This document shows positions 42,716 to 54,356 of a stretch of DNA of 64,000 nucleotides, piece after piece; position 1 is the first letter of the stretch; every line of letters starts with the position of its first letter. Location of the stretch: NCBI RefSeq assembly GCF_016545825.1, contig NC_052614.1, positions 34,690,072 through 34,754,071 on the forward strand, in the 5' to 3' direction. Origin of the DNA: Eucalyptus grandis. Its lineage: Eukaryota; Streptophyta; Magnoliopsida; Myrtales; Myrtaceae. The notes beneath the pieces were generated by a model that worked only from the letters and a program-made list of their open reading frames with translations, was not told where the DNA came from and did not search any database. Both the position numbers and the translations under genes were made by a program.

Positions 42716-45700
42716 ATGTATTTTGTAGCTTGTTTTACATTGGTAAAATATTATTTAAGTTTATTTGCCTCAAATATATTAATACATAAGTTTTCCTTTG
42801 ATTATGATGTAGTCTTACCATCTACGATTAGTTCTGGTATAATTGTTGCCAAACTGAATAGTAATAACTTTAAAGAATGGAGTGAACTGATCCTTCTCTA
42901 ATTGGGGTGCATAGATATTGATTATGCTCTATGATCAGATGAACCACCTAAATCTACTGAAGCCAACACTCAAGCTAAATATGCTCTTTATGCAAAATGG
43001 CGGCGGTCCAACCACCTCAGTGTTATGTACATAAAGATAAAACTTTCTGCTAGCATTTGTGGTTCAGTTATTTAGCATAATAATGCCAAGGAATTATTGG
43101 AAGCTATTGATGCACAATTTGAGTCTTCAAAGAAGATGCATGCCATGACCTTGGTTATGAGCTTCTCATTATTGAAGCTTACAAGTGTAAGAGGTGTGCG
43201 TGAGCACATTATGAAGATGAGGGACATTACAACTTAGTTGAAGAATCTTGAGGTTGGATATCATAATCTTTTTTTGTATACTATATTGTGAACACTCTCC
43301 CACAAGAGTATGCCCATTTTAATATCTCTTACAATACACATAACACTAAATGGTCAATCAATGAGCTCATGATCATGTGTGTTCAAGAGAAAGAGATGCT
43401 GCTAATGGAAAAAGGAGAAAGTGCTCATATGACAACATATGGTAAGTGTAAAGGGCAAGTTAAGTAGAAAGGAAAAGGTAAAATACATCTACCTCCCCCA
43501 AGCTGGAATTAAGAAGGAATCTAAGTACTTATTCTGTAAAAAGAAGGGGCACATAAAGAAGGATTGCGCCAAATTTAAGGCTTGACTCCAGAAGAAAGGT
43601 AATCCATTCTCATGTGTTTGTTATAAATGTAATATGGTTGATGTAGATCACAATACTTAGTGGATTAATTCTGATTCTACAATTCGCATTTCGAATTCCT
43701 CATAGGGTTTTCAAAATCAACAGAAACAACAAGAAGTAAACAAAGCATATATTCAATAAACAAGATATGCTCACATGTGAAATTTATTGGGACATGTATA
43801 GTAGTTCTCGATAGTGATTTTGTTTTAAATTTAGAAATGACATTTCATATTCCTAGTTTATCTAGGCATTTAATTTCAATTTCAAAACTTATACCTTTGG
43901 GATACTCATTTGAATTTTTAGGCTCAATATTCAATTTATAATACAAATATAAAATTATTGTGAGTGGTATTTTGTCTAACGATCTCTTTCGAATTAATTT
44001 ATAAGATAATATCATCTATAGTGCAATGCACGTTCATGATAGTGTTGGCATAAAATGATATATTGTGAATGATGATTCCTTTATGTTGTGGCACCAGAGA
44101 TTGAGACATATCTCTATGAATAGAATTAAGTGATTAGTAAATGATGAAGTACTTAGTACTCTAGATATTATTGATTATGACACTTATGGGGATTGTATAA
44201 AGAGAAAGTAAACCAACAAGTCAAAGAAATGTGTTAAGAGGAGTACGGAAATATTAGAAACCATACATACGGATTTTGTAGTTCAGATGTAGACTCAAAT
44301 GGTCAGAGATATTTCATCAATTTCATAGACTATTATTCATGATTCGTGTATCTCTACTTGCTTTGTAATAACACGAAGCACTGGATGCTTAAACCAAAGT
44401 AAAGAAAAAATGTGGTAAGCAAATTACGATTGTGGTGAGATTAGATAGAAGTAGAGAATATTATAGTAAATACACTGAAAATAGACAAGCACCTGATCTA
44501 TTTGTGAAGTTTCTTGAAGACCATGAGATTATTGCCCAATGCACCATGCCTGGTTCTCCGGACCAGAATGGTATAGCGGAATGAAGAAATCAAATTTTGT
44601 TGGATATCATGCGAAGTATGCTTAGCAGCTTCAAATTTCCTAAGTCCTTGTGGATCGAGACTCTTAAAACAACAGTGTATATATTAAATTGAGTTTCGAT
44701 CAAATCCATCTCAAAGATGCCTTTAAGTTATTCAAAGGTTGGAAACCAAGTTTGCACCATGTACGCATGTGGGGATGCTCGTATGAAGTAAGAGTCCATA
44801 ATCCATAGGAAAAAAAAAAAGACCTAAGGATTATAAGTGGGTACTTCATTGGATATGCTAAAAATCTAAGGGATATAGGTTTTATTGTCCATTTCACATC
44901 ACTAAATTTGTGGAATCAAGAAATGTTAAGTTTCTTAAGAATGACCTTATTAGTGGGAATGATCGATTTAGGAACCTTGTTCCTAAATAAGATCATTCAA
45001 ATACTCAACCTTCCATCTCAAATGCTGGATTGGTTATTGTTTACAACGCCCTTTCAATTCAACCAGCTGTTGAACAACCAATAATTGAAGATCCACTAGT
45101 TGCTGATATTGATTCGATAGATCCAACTTTTCAGAAATTACCAGATACTATTGAACATCCAGTTGAATAAAAAACTCCTCAGGAGAATATTGATGCAACA
45201 TTAAGAATGTTTACTAGATTGAAGATATTAACAATTCCTAGTGACTACATTATGTATCTATAAGAATTTGATTATAAATAGAGTTGAAAATAATCCTGAA
45301 ACGTTTTCACAAGTCATGAATTATGATAAATCCAATTTGTGGTACAACACCATGAATGAAGAGACGAGTTCCATGGCATCTAATGAAGTTTGAGATTTTG
45401 TGAGTTGTCTGATTGTGCGAAAGCCATTGGTTATAAATCTTCAAAACTAAGAATGATTCATGGGCAACATTGAGAGATACAAAGCTAAACTCGTTGTTAA
45501 GGGATTCACTCAAAAGGAGGAAATCAATTACACGAAAACATCTTCTCATGTATCTAAGAAAGATTTTCTTCATATTATTTTGGCATTGGTTGCTCATTTT
45601 AATATGAAGTTACATCAAATGGATGGTTCCTCAATGGTAAAAAAGAAGAAGTGGTTTATATTTAAGGTTCATGGGGTCATCTCTTCGTTCAATTTTTTAG

Positions 45701-46680
45701 ATAATGTCATGGATTAATGTATATACTAGAAGGTTAGCAGGAGTAAAGTTTGTTTTTTTGTCCTATATGTGGATGACATTTTATTTACAACTAATAATAA
45801 GGAATTGCTACATGAGATGAAACAGTTTCTCTCTAATACTTTTGACATGAAGGATATGGGCGAAGCATCTTATGTCATTGGCATTAAGATCCATTGAGAT
45901 AGATCTCGAGGTGTATTAGAACTATCGCAAGAAACCTATATCAATAAGGTCTCAAAGAGATTTCATATGAAAGATTGTTCATTGAGTATAACATATATTA
46001 TGAAGGGTGATAGGTCTAATTTGAACCGGTGCCCAAAGAATGATTTTGAAATAGAACAAATGAAGAACATCCCATATGCTTTTGTTGTTGGAAGCTTGGT
46101 GTGTGCTCAAGTTTGTACTCGACCTAATATTATTTTTGCTATAAGAATGTTAGAAAAATATCAGAGTAATCCAAATATAGACCACCGGAGAGTTGCAAAG
46201 AAAGTGATGAGGTACCTTCAAGGTACAAACGGACACAAGCTTATGTATAGTCAAAACGACAGTTTCAAAGTAGTTGGTTACTAGGATTCAAACTTTGCTG
46301 GCAGTGATGATTCTCGTAAATTAACATTAGGATATCTTTTTATGTTTGCTGGCAGAGCTGTATCTTAGAAAAGCACAAAACAGACCTTGATTGCCACTCC
46401 ACAATAAAGGTAGAGTTCGCTTCCTATTTTGAGGCCACCTGACATAGTGTGTAGTTGAAAAGTTTCATATTTAGGCTTAGAGTTGTGGATTCTACCGATA
46501 GGCCATTAAAAATGTTTTGCGGCAATTTAGCTGCAGCTTTCATGGCTAAGAACCACAAAAATAGTAGTCGAAGCAAGCACATTGACATCAAGTATTTAGC
46601 TATCAAGGAACGTGTTAAAGAGAACAAAATGGTCATAGAACACATTAGCACTGGAAGTTGGTCCAAATCATATAAATTTT
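42716..46680 (+). pseudogene. Copia-C gag-pol remnant
   Basis: Gag starts near 42790 (VVLPSTISSGIIVAKLNSNN) and continues to a zinc knuckle near 43525 (LFCKKKGHIKKDC, first Cys lost). GAG-pre-integrase is at 44109 (WHQRLRHISMNRIK), integrase lies at about 44270-44680, and RT shows YKAKLVVKGFTQKEEINYTK (near 45480), LHQMDG (near 45610) and the catalytic YVDDILF (near 45763). The RT tail is in frame at 45967-46284 (LVCAQVCTRPNIIFAIRMLE). RNase H lies at about 46290-46600. Stops are scattered through all domains, and part of RT between LHQMDG and the YVDD box is missing or scrambled. Confidence 0.85.
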
Positions 46681-46977
46681 TCTTTATATGGATAAATTTG
46701 TGAAACTTTTATTCATTTGCGGTATTTTTCTCAATACAGTTGTATACATTCAATAATTTTGAGAAAAACAATCACGTTTGACCAGGAATAATATAAGGTT
46801 TATTCATTAAGTTATGTTACCACATATGAGCTAATGAAATGCATCGTGATACATAGAAGATAATACTCACTCTAAGAGGAATCATCACTATGATTCGTGT
46901 ATTTTATTTTGACATGAAGTTTATGTGGATTTGGGTTAATATTTTATTTGATAGAATGTTGGGATCAAGTGGGAGAA

Positions 46978-47375
46978 TGTCATAATATTTAAATGTGATC
47001 CCAATTTTGCATTTCCCAATTAATTCCGATTTATTGCCTAATTTATTACCCACATTTATTACGTAATAATTACTCGTTGAAATGTTACCATAATGGTCTT
47101 GATGGAAGACGTCGGTAATGTAAGAAACAGAATAAAAATGTCAAGTCGTCTAGTTCAAATCCTATAAGTACAGAAAACGCACCATTGAGTTTTGAGAGGT
47201 ATTGGCTAGTGGAATGTGACGTTTAGATCTAGTTATTCCATATTTGCAAATCAATCGCTTGTCCAAGGTTTTAGGGTTTCCACATTTGCAAAGTTTCATC
47301 AATGGCTGGAGGTACATTGATCTTTACGTGAATGATAAATTGGGATCGTTGGTTTTATTTAGATTTGGTCTTACA
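46978..47375 (+). repeat. 3' LTR of Copia-C
   Basis: 398 bp, TGTCATAATATTTAAATGTG to GGTCTTACA, preceded by the purine tract. It ends at target duplication copy ATCTA. Confidence 0.9.
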
Positions 47376-47934
47376 ATCTATGCTAGCTGCATTGGCTGCA
47401 TCACTCCGATTTACCCTCAATTCTATAGCTTATTGAGACTCTTCCACTACTAATTTCAGAGAATCAACATCACTATTGAGATCCTAAAAATTCGTTGTTC
47501 AAGGACACCGGACACACCGTCACGTCTCAAACCTAGGGAGCTGCTACTATTATGTGCTTATTTGGCACATTTCACCAGGTATTTCGAAAAACCAAGACCC
47601 GCCCACGAACTGACATCCTCTACCAAGTCAAATCTAGAAACCTTGTTGGGAATGGAGATCGGACACTATAGTGCACACCGCATGCGCCACCAACTTTGGC
47701 GAACCATTGAGCCCAAGCCTTCAGGAGTTATTTCACCCATTTCCATTGACCATATTCACCAACGACCACCACCATTAGCGTCTTGAAGCTTCAGCGAGTC
47801 GACTGAACTCAACCACATAGCCTTCAGATTCTCCATGCACTATTACACGCCACCTTCTGTGAGATCCACACGCCTACGGTTGCGAAATGCTACCATACGG
47901 CTAATGTCATTAGTGATGTCAAATTACTAGTCTG

Positions 47935-48130
47935 ACCCATTGACCGGACCAGTTCAATTGAATTTCAAATTGGCTTGGACTTTCTCAAACCGGTTTGGTT
48001 ATATTCAAGCCATTTCATACTAGTTCGTTCATATTCAGACTGGTTCAATCAAATTTTAGACCAATTCATCCCTTTTCAGACCGGTTCAATTCTATTCAGA
48101 CCGATTCATATCGGTTCGTCCTTTTTTCTT
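47935..48130. repeat. Degenerate CCGGTTCA-type tandem repeat in Copia-B
   Basis: The counterpart of 26560-26890, with fewer units. Same TTCAGACCGGTTCA phrases. Confidence 0.65.
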
Positions 48131-48378
48131 ATCAATTTAACACCATTCTGACCAATGCTTGGCCATCTCAGTCCGATTCCTAAAGTATTTTAATGTTTTG
48201 AATTCGTATTCCCTTATTTGCTCATATTAGCTCTCCATGCACTAGTTTCTTCACTTTTTTTTGGTCCAATCTATTGTGTTGAAACTAATAAAGTGCTTAT
48301 TATGAATAAATTAGAAGTTTCGCTATCCAATTACCGTATAGTATGACCTAAAGAATTTATAAAGATGGCTAATCGACC

Positions 48379-49881
48379 TTGAAATCAAGGTCCACTGCAA
48401 GTTCATCTGCCACTGCTACTAATGGATTGTGTGTTACTCTTAAGTTAGAGGATTTTCATTCAATTCTTCGAGAGTTTGGTACTTCTAGCTTATATGTTCC
48501 TTTTATTATGTTTATCGCTTTAGGTACTTTTGATTCATGGCATTTTGACTTTGCCTGCTTCAATCATATAACTCCAAATTTTGATTTGTTTCAATCAAAA
48601 TCATTCAATGCACATGTCTCTACTATTTACACAGCTGATGATTCTCAAATGAGAGATAGCCATACAAGAAATATCTCAATGTCTATATGATCCTTACCTT
48701 AATACATTCAAGGTTCCCAAATTCTCCCTAAATTTGATTTCAGTAGGACAATTGTGGATGTCCTCCTCTTCTCATGATTGTCATGTGCAGGATCCATGGA
48801 CGGGACAGACAATTAGGACAAGCATAGTCCAGGGAAAATTCTCCCTAAATAGAAGGGGACGTCTATTTGAGCTTGTTTCCCTGAATATTCCCAATTCCTT
48901 TGCTAGTTGGTGCAACCATAGTGTCATTTGAAACTTGACAATCTTAGTTAAGTCATGCTTCATCCTCTAGATTAAAATCCTTAATTTCAAATGGTCATTT
49001 AGGTTCTATTGATAATAAACATTTTGATTATATACCTTGCAAATTAGGAAAACATCATGCCTTGCCTTTTGATCTTAGTGAATTTGTTTTTCATGCTCCT
49101 TTTGATCTTATTCTCTCTGATATTTGGGGACCATCTTTAACTCCCACAATAGGAGGGTCTTGCTATTTTGTAAACTTTGTGAATGATAATTCTCGTTATA
49201 CATGGCTTTCTCTTATTAAAAATCAATATGAATTTACTTGTATCTACTGTGATTTTGTTGCCTTGATAAGAACATAATTTTCTCAAGATATCAAGGTTTT
49301 TCTTACCGACAATACCGTGAAATTTAGAGATACCTAATTTCTTAGAATTCACTTCGAAAATGATGCATTTATTCATTGTTCTTGTCCAAGGAAATTCCCA
49401 ACTCAATGGTCAAACAAAATGTAAACATAGGCATATTTTAGATATAACACGTACTCTTCAAGTCTCTACTTCTTGTCCGAAACTATTTTAGGGAGAGGCT
49501 TGCCTTACTACTTATACACCATCAACCATATTCTGTCACCTATAATGGTAAAATTTCTCCTTAGAGTGCTTGAATGTAGTGTCCCCAATTACAGTTTTCT
49601 TCGAGTCTTTGGTAGTGTTTGTTTGTAAATCTTCTCCTATATTAACACACAAATTTAGAACCTTGTGTCCCTTTATGTTGCTTTTTTAGGTATGGCATTG
49701 AACACAACTGTTATAGATGTTGGGTTCCTATATCTAATCATTCTCATGTGTCTTGTTATATTACCTTTTGGAAACACAAGATGTTCTTCTCTCTTCATCC
49801 CTTCAAGTCATCGCCTCATGTTTCTTTCCTTAGTGGATTTATTTCCAAAAGATCCCACACCTCTCTCCACTTGTGAATCCT
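48379..49881 (+). pseudogene. Copia-B protease and integrase
   Basis: The protease start reads WHFDFACFNHITPN (near 48538); the catalytic D-S-G is D-F-A. GAG-pre-integrase relics follow near 48940. Integrase pieces include FVNFVNDNSRYTW (near 49165) and KHRHILDI (near 49425). The C-terminal linker runs into the solo LTR at 49882. More decayed than the Copia-A copy in the protease motif. Confidence 0.78.
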
Positions 49882-50838
49882 TGATGCGTGTGTGGGCAAG
49901 TGATTTTGGGTTGTAGGGATTTTTGTGGTTAAGTGTAAGAAATTGTATGTATGTATGGGCATGATTGTGGAAGGATGAAATGCAAATGTAGGAATAGAAA
50001 ATGATTGACACCGAAGTATAAATAAAGGATGCGTCGCCAACCAAGGATGAAGATCGGGATAGATGAAGTTCACCACCAAGGCTAAAAAGACGAACCACCT
50101 GCCAAGGATAAAGGACCTTGGATAGGAGAAACTCACCACTAAAGCCTAAAGGAAAATCCACTAGTTAAGGATAAAAGGTTTCTTGGCTCACTACCGAGGA
50201 GTAATCCACTCTCCAAGGATGAAGAGACCAAAATTAGACTTAGTTACTCTCCAAAGATATTCGCTCACGTAGAGGAAAATCTCACGTATTTTCATTCATC
50301 AAATCTTGTTTGCATTACAATGGAGAGACTTCTTCTATTTATAGGAGGAATTCAACTTATGAAATAGAAAATTAATAAATAGATATGGGAACTAGCCAAA
50401 CATTAAAGACCTAGGAACTCAAAACTTTGACTCTTGAAACTTTACAAACAATAAAGACTCTTAGGAAAATAGAGATGTATTTAATGACTTGGGAACTTGC
50501 ATTCTTAATTCTTCAACCGTGTATAATTCGTACTCCCATCTTGACCAAAAGGTAAGTACCCCAAGACTTCATCAAATAACAAATGAATTTATTCAAAATG
50601 GCCTCCTATTGATATGTTGTTGAGAAACTTTGAGATCAGCAACTACTAAGGCGTACCGAGAAATCGGCAACTAATATATCATATTGATAACGTCGGTAAG
50701 AATGGTTCAGTACTGTTTTAGTTGAAAATTTTGGTCTCGACCCATTGAAGCATGTTATGTCCAAATTCTATCTTGGCTTTAATGACCAATGATGGTGTTG
50801 AGTGGGTTGATGGAGCTAAATTGGATGCTCCCACATCA
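49882..50838 (-). mobile_element. Solo LTR (957 bp), inverted second copy
   Basis: Plus strand TGATGCGTGTG to CTCCCACATCA. Flanks ATCCT (49877-49881) and ATCTT (50839-50843) are a one-mismatch 5-bp duplication. On the minus strand it aligns with 8542-9505 over its full length. Copia-A lacks it at the homologous position (near 29512). The perfect 5-bp inverted ends TGATG/CATCA support LTR identity. Confidence 0.85.
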
Positions 50839-50843
50839 ATCTT

Positions 50844-51932
50844 CTTCTCCAGAACTGCCTCATCCTCTTTATCTCTTAATCTTGATGCAAGTTTTACCAG
50901 TGATACCACCTCAGCAGCTTTTGACATGCCTGCTCCATCCATGGATTCTCCACTAGCTGACATTCCATCATCCTCTATCCATCACTCCATTAGAGTAAGT
51001 CAATCTTTGGTTCAACGTCGTAGTTACCATTGCTTCTCTTTTTAAACCGCACACATATAAAAAAGCCAGCATTAATCTTCTTTGGCAACAAGCAACGCAT
51101 GTTGGCTATAGGCCTTAGATAAATCTCATACATGGCATTTGGTTGATTTGCCTCCCGATAAGTCCATTGTAGGTTGTAAATGAGTATATAAGATTAAAAT
51201 AAAGGCAGATGACACTATGGATCATTAAAAAGCTCGATTAGTGGAAAAAGGCTTTATTCAGGAACACAAAGTTGACTATTAACTGTCCATAATCTACTTG
51301 CTATTGTGGCAATTAGGCGCTAGTCTCTATTCTAGATGGCTATTAAAACTGCATTCTTGAATGGTGATCTTATTGAATTAGTTTATATGGTGCCTCCTTC
51401 TGGAAATACTTATTCTTCCAACAAAGTTTGTCGATTACGAAGAGCATTATATGGTCTAAAATAGGTTCCTTGTGCATGGTATTCCAAACTTAACTCTACC
51501 GTGGAATTTTTCAACTTCAAGTTTAGTCCTTATGATCATGCTCTTTTTGTTCGACACGCGTTTTATGGGTATTTATGCTACTCTTATATGTGGACAACAT
51601 GGTTATTATCGGCGATGATCATATTGGCATTTCGAAGCCTAATCGATATCTCAATTAATAGTTTGAAATGAAAGATCTAGGGCTACTCAGCCACATTTTA
51701 GATGTAAAGGTTCATTCGGATTCCTCTAGTTATCTATCATAAGCCAAGTATATCATTGATCTTATCTCTTGAGTTGGACTCACTAACAACAAGATCGCTA
51801 CAACTCCTATTGAGATCAATGCTAAATTTGATGCCAAAGATGGGGCTCCTCTTTCAAATCCTAGGCTCTATCGGCAGCTTGTTGGCAGTTTTAAATATCT
51901 CACCGTTACTCAACTTGACTTTGCCTATGTTC
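50844..51932 (+). pseudogene. Copia-B reverse transcriptase fragment, truncated
   Basis: Linker sequence (to about 51050) and RT motifs match Copia-A: IKTAFLNGDLIELVY (near 51345) and NKVCRLRRALYGLK (near 51420). The sequence is lost after QLDFAYV-like residues at 51930. Stops are frequent. Confidence 0.8.
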
Positions 51933-53168
51933 TGTGAAACAAATGGAGATATAAGACTCATTTCTTGAAAGAATAATTGGTCATAAAGGTTCATCCCCCT
52001 TTTAATAGGTCGGGAAGGGATTGAGATAAATCAAATATCATTTTCAATGATTTCATGACTAATGTTATAAAATTAAGAAAAACCAAATTGGGGTTTCGTT
52101 TGCCATGATCAAATCTACTTTTTATCACACGATTTTCTTCAAAATTTTTTTATGTAATCTTAATGACTAATTGTGCTATAATTGTCATCCATAAATCTCA
52201 TAATCATTCATGTAATTGTACATTGACATCACTACCTCTATTGATTAAATTATTAACTAATCAACCATCTCAAGTCAAATATCAAATGGTAAAAGAAATC
52301 TTGCTATAAAATCGAAATAATTCGTTTTAATGTTTCTATTTATAATCTCTTAAATCTCTCTCTCTCTCTCTCTTCAAACTCCTTGTCCTACGAGCTCAAA
52401 CTCAAACATCACAATTGTATTATAAACTTCAAAGGAGAATGACATAAATAAATCTTAAACTTTGGTCAAAATACAATATAATCTTTAAATTTTTAATCTC
52501 TTCAATGTGGTAATTGAATATCATCTCAATATACAATGTAAATCGTGAACTTTTAATCTAAATAACGTGGTGCTTAAAACATTGAATATTTTTATGCAGT
52601 TGAGAAACTAAATTAAATATGCACCATAGGTTCAAGTTTTACACCGAACAAATTAAAAGCTTATAAATCATAATGCGCATTGCAAAGTTTTTAAAATTAT
52701 TTGTGTCATTATCTCAAATTTTAAATATAGAATATCCTGAATTTTTTTATTTTTTATTCGTTGGCTTGACAGGTGCCCTAAACAAAATTCTCGAGAAAAG
52801 GGAGGGAAAGAAGAAAAGAGCGAGCAAAAATCGGCTGGAATTAGGCGCGCTGTTCCGGCAACACGACATTCGATTTTCATCGACTGGTTTCGAATGGCAA
52901 AAGATAAATCCACATCGGCCACCGCCGCCCCGGCCACCGCCGCCCCTGCCACCGCGACCACCACTCCACTTTGCTTCCTCCGCACTCGACAGTGGACACG
53001 CACTGCCAGCGGTTTCCCGTGACAGCGAATCCTTCCGCTATCCGCACGTTCCCCTTTTGGTTCTTTCCCAATGAATGCTCTTTACTCTTCCTTCTTCCTT
53101 CCCCTCCCTTCCCCTCCCCTCCCCTCCTCCCTTTCTGTCTGCAAGCGCCTTCGACCACTTTTCTGGAA
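51933..53168. other. Upstream region of F-box gene B
   Basis: It matches 31575-32560. A (TC)n microsatellite lies at about 52352-52374, and AT-rich phrase repeats at 52430-52700. From about 52780 the leader is well conserved with copy A. A CCGCC-rich insert near 52915-52965 (GCCACCGCCGCCCC) is absent from A. Confidence 0.5.
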
Positions 53169-54356
53169 ATGAAGCTGCAGGGCTATTCGGCCGCCGAGAT
53201 CATCGCGGCCAACGAGGACCTCATCTCCGAGATCCTCCTCCTCCTCCCCGCCCGCTCCCTCCTCCGCTTCAAGTGCGTCTCCAAGCTCTGGCTCTCCATC
53301 ATCTCCGGCCCCCGCTTCTCCCGCCGCCACGCCCGCCTCCACGCCGGCTCCGGGGCCTCCGGCGTCGTGCTCCGCCGCACCCCCTCGGACCACCAGTTCC
53401 TGCCGCTGGGCGGGGGCGGCGGCGATTCTCCTCTATCTGGGTTCCCGTTCAAGTGCCTCGATTTCGCCCCCGACCCCGCGGGCCTGAAGATCCTGCAGTC
53501 CTGCGGCGGGCTGCTCCTGTGCTGCAGCTTCCGCAAGATCGGGTGTCGGCGTAATTACTACGTCTTTAATCCGACGACGAGGCAGTTCGCAATGCTTCCC
53601 CAGCTCGGGGGTGCTTCCTCCTGCGCGATTACTGTTTATGGAGTGAGTTTGGCCTTCGACCCTTCTAAATCGTCCCACTATGACGTCGTTTGCGTTCGAA
53701 GCACCGTTGAGTCCGCGTACTATTATCAAATTGAGATTTACTCGTCTCGAGACCGCGGATGGAGGCTTTCTGGGTCTCCTTTTGTCGCTCCCTTCGATAT
53801 GGTGTTCGACAATGGCGTCTTTTGGAATGGTGGGGTTCACTGGATTAGCCCAACGGGGGCTTCCCTGTGCTTCGATGTCAAGAAAGAGCAGTTTCGGACG
53901 ATGCCAAGGCTTCCCATTTCGGAGAATCGGGGGTGTAGGAGGTTCAGGTATTTTGGGGAGTCTCATGGGCATTTGCATTTTTTTGAGATTTATGGGTCAC
54001 GGACTGCTCAATTTAAGATTTTTGAGTTGGAAAAGGATTATTCGGGGTGGTTTGTTAAATACCACGTGGAGCTTGATTCTATCGTGAGTGCTTTCCCAGA
54101 GGTGGTGCGCAATTACATGGATCCGGACTATATGAATTACTATGCGTTCGTTATGCTTCATCTGGTCAGAGAAGGGAACAACGAGGAGTCATCGCTGTTA
54201 GTTCATTTACCAGGTAAAATCTTGACATATAATGTTGGTGACAAGACTTTCAGGAAGCTTTATGAGATACCGGCGGATCAATCTAATGGGTATGGCTCAT
54301 TACAATATGGGTGGCTTGATGCTTATGAATTTATCGAGACATTAGCTCCCATTTGA
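53169..54356 (+). CDS. F-box protein B (At5g07610-like), 395 aa
   Basis: Intact paralogue of the gene at 32561-33760. Same architecture: F-box at about residues 14-58, then an F-box-associated domain to the C-terminus (ETLAPI). The Gly run is five residues here instead of nine, which explains the whole length difference. Substitutions include Asn9 to Ala, TTGQ to TTRQ, DRVWR to DRGWR, DVEKEQFG to DVKKEQFR and YEMSADQSKG to YEIPADQSNG, mostly outside the F-box. The flanks contain many indels while this frame has only the in-frame Gly change, so both copies look maintained. Predicted role: substrate receptor of an SCF ubiquitin ligase. The target is unknown. Confidence 0.93.
   Translation: MKLQGYSAAEIIAANEDLISEILLLLPARSLLRFKCVSKLWLSIISGPRFSRRHARLHAGSGASGVVLRRTPSDHQFLPLGGGGGDSPLSGFPFKCLDFAPDPAGLKILQSCGGLLLCCSFRKIGCRRNYYVFNPTTRQFAMLPQLGGASSCAITVYGVSLAFDPSKSSHYDVVCVRSTVESAYYYQIEIYSSRDRGWRLSGSPFVAPFDMVFDNGVFWNGGVHWISPTGASLCFDVKKEQFRTMPRLPISENRGCRRFRYFGESHGHLHFFEIYGSRTAQFKIFELEKDYSGWFVKYHVELDSIVSAFPEVVRNYMDPDYMNYYAFVMLHLVREGNNEESSLLVHLPGKILTYNVGDKTFRKLYEIPADQSNGYGSLQYGWLDAYEFIETLAPI

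Larger units (their letters stand above)
41020..47375 (+). mobile_element. Copia-C, complete but degenerate Copia element (6.36 kb) nested in Copia-B
   Basis: It is flanked by a perfect 5-bp duplication ATCTA (41015-41019 and 47376-47380). LTRs are at 41020-41467 and 46978-47375, both TG...TTACA. The primer site begins GTTGATATCGGAGC (41468) and the polypurine tract is AAGTGGGAGAA just before 46978. The site without the insertion is seen in Copia-A near 26160. It belongs to a different lineage from Copia-A, with longer LTRs and a recognisable gag. Confidence 0.93.
40804..51932 (+). mobile_element. Copia-B, truncated block B copy of Copia-A, split by Copia-C
   Basis: The 5' LTR is at 40804-40973 (TGTTAGAGATATAGATG to TTCTCAA) and is followed by a clear primer-binding site TTGGTATCAAAGCC at 40974. 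The body is interrupted at 41020 by Copia-C and resumes at 47376. Protease, integrase and RT remnants match Copia-A. The element breaks at 51932 within RT, where GCCTATGTT joins CTGTGAAACAAATGG of the host flank; RNase H, the 3' LTR and about 200 bp of flank are gone. Confidence 0.87.
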
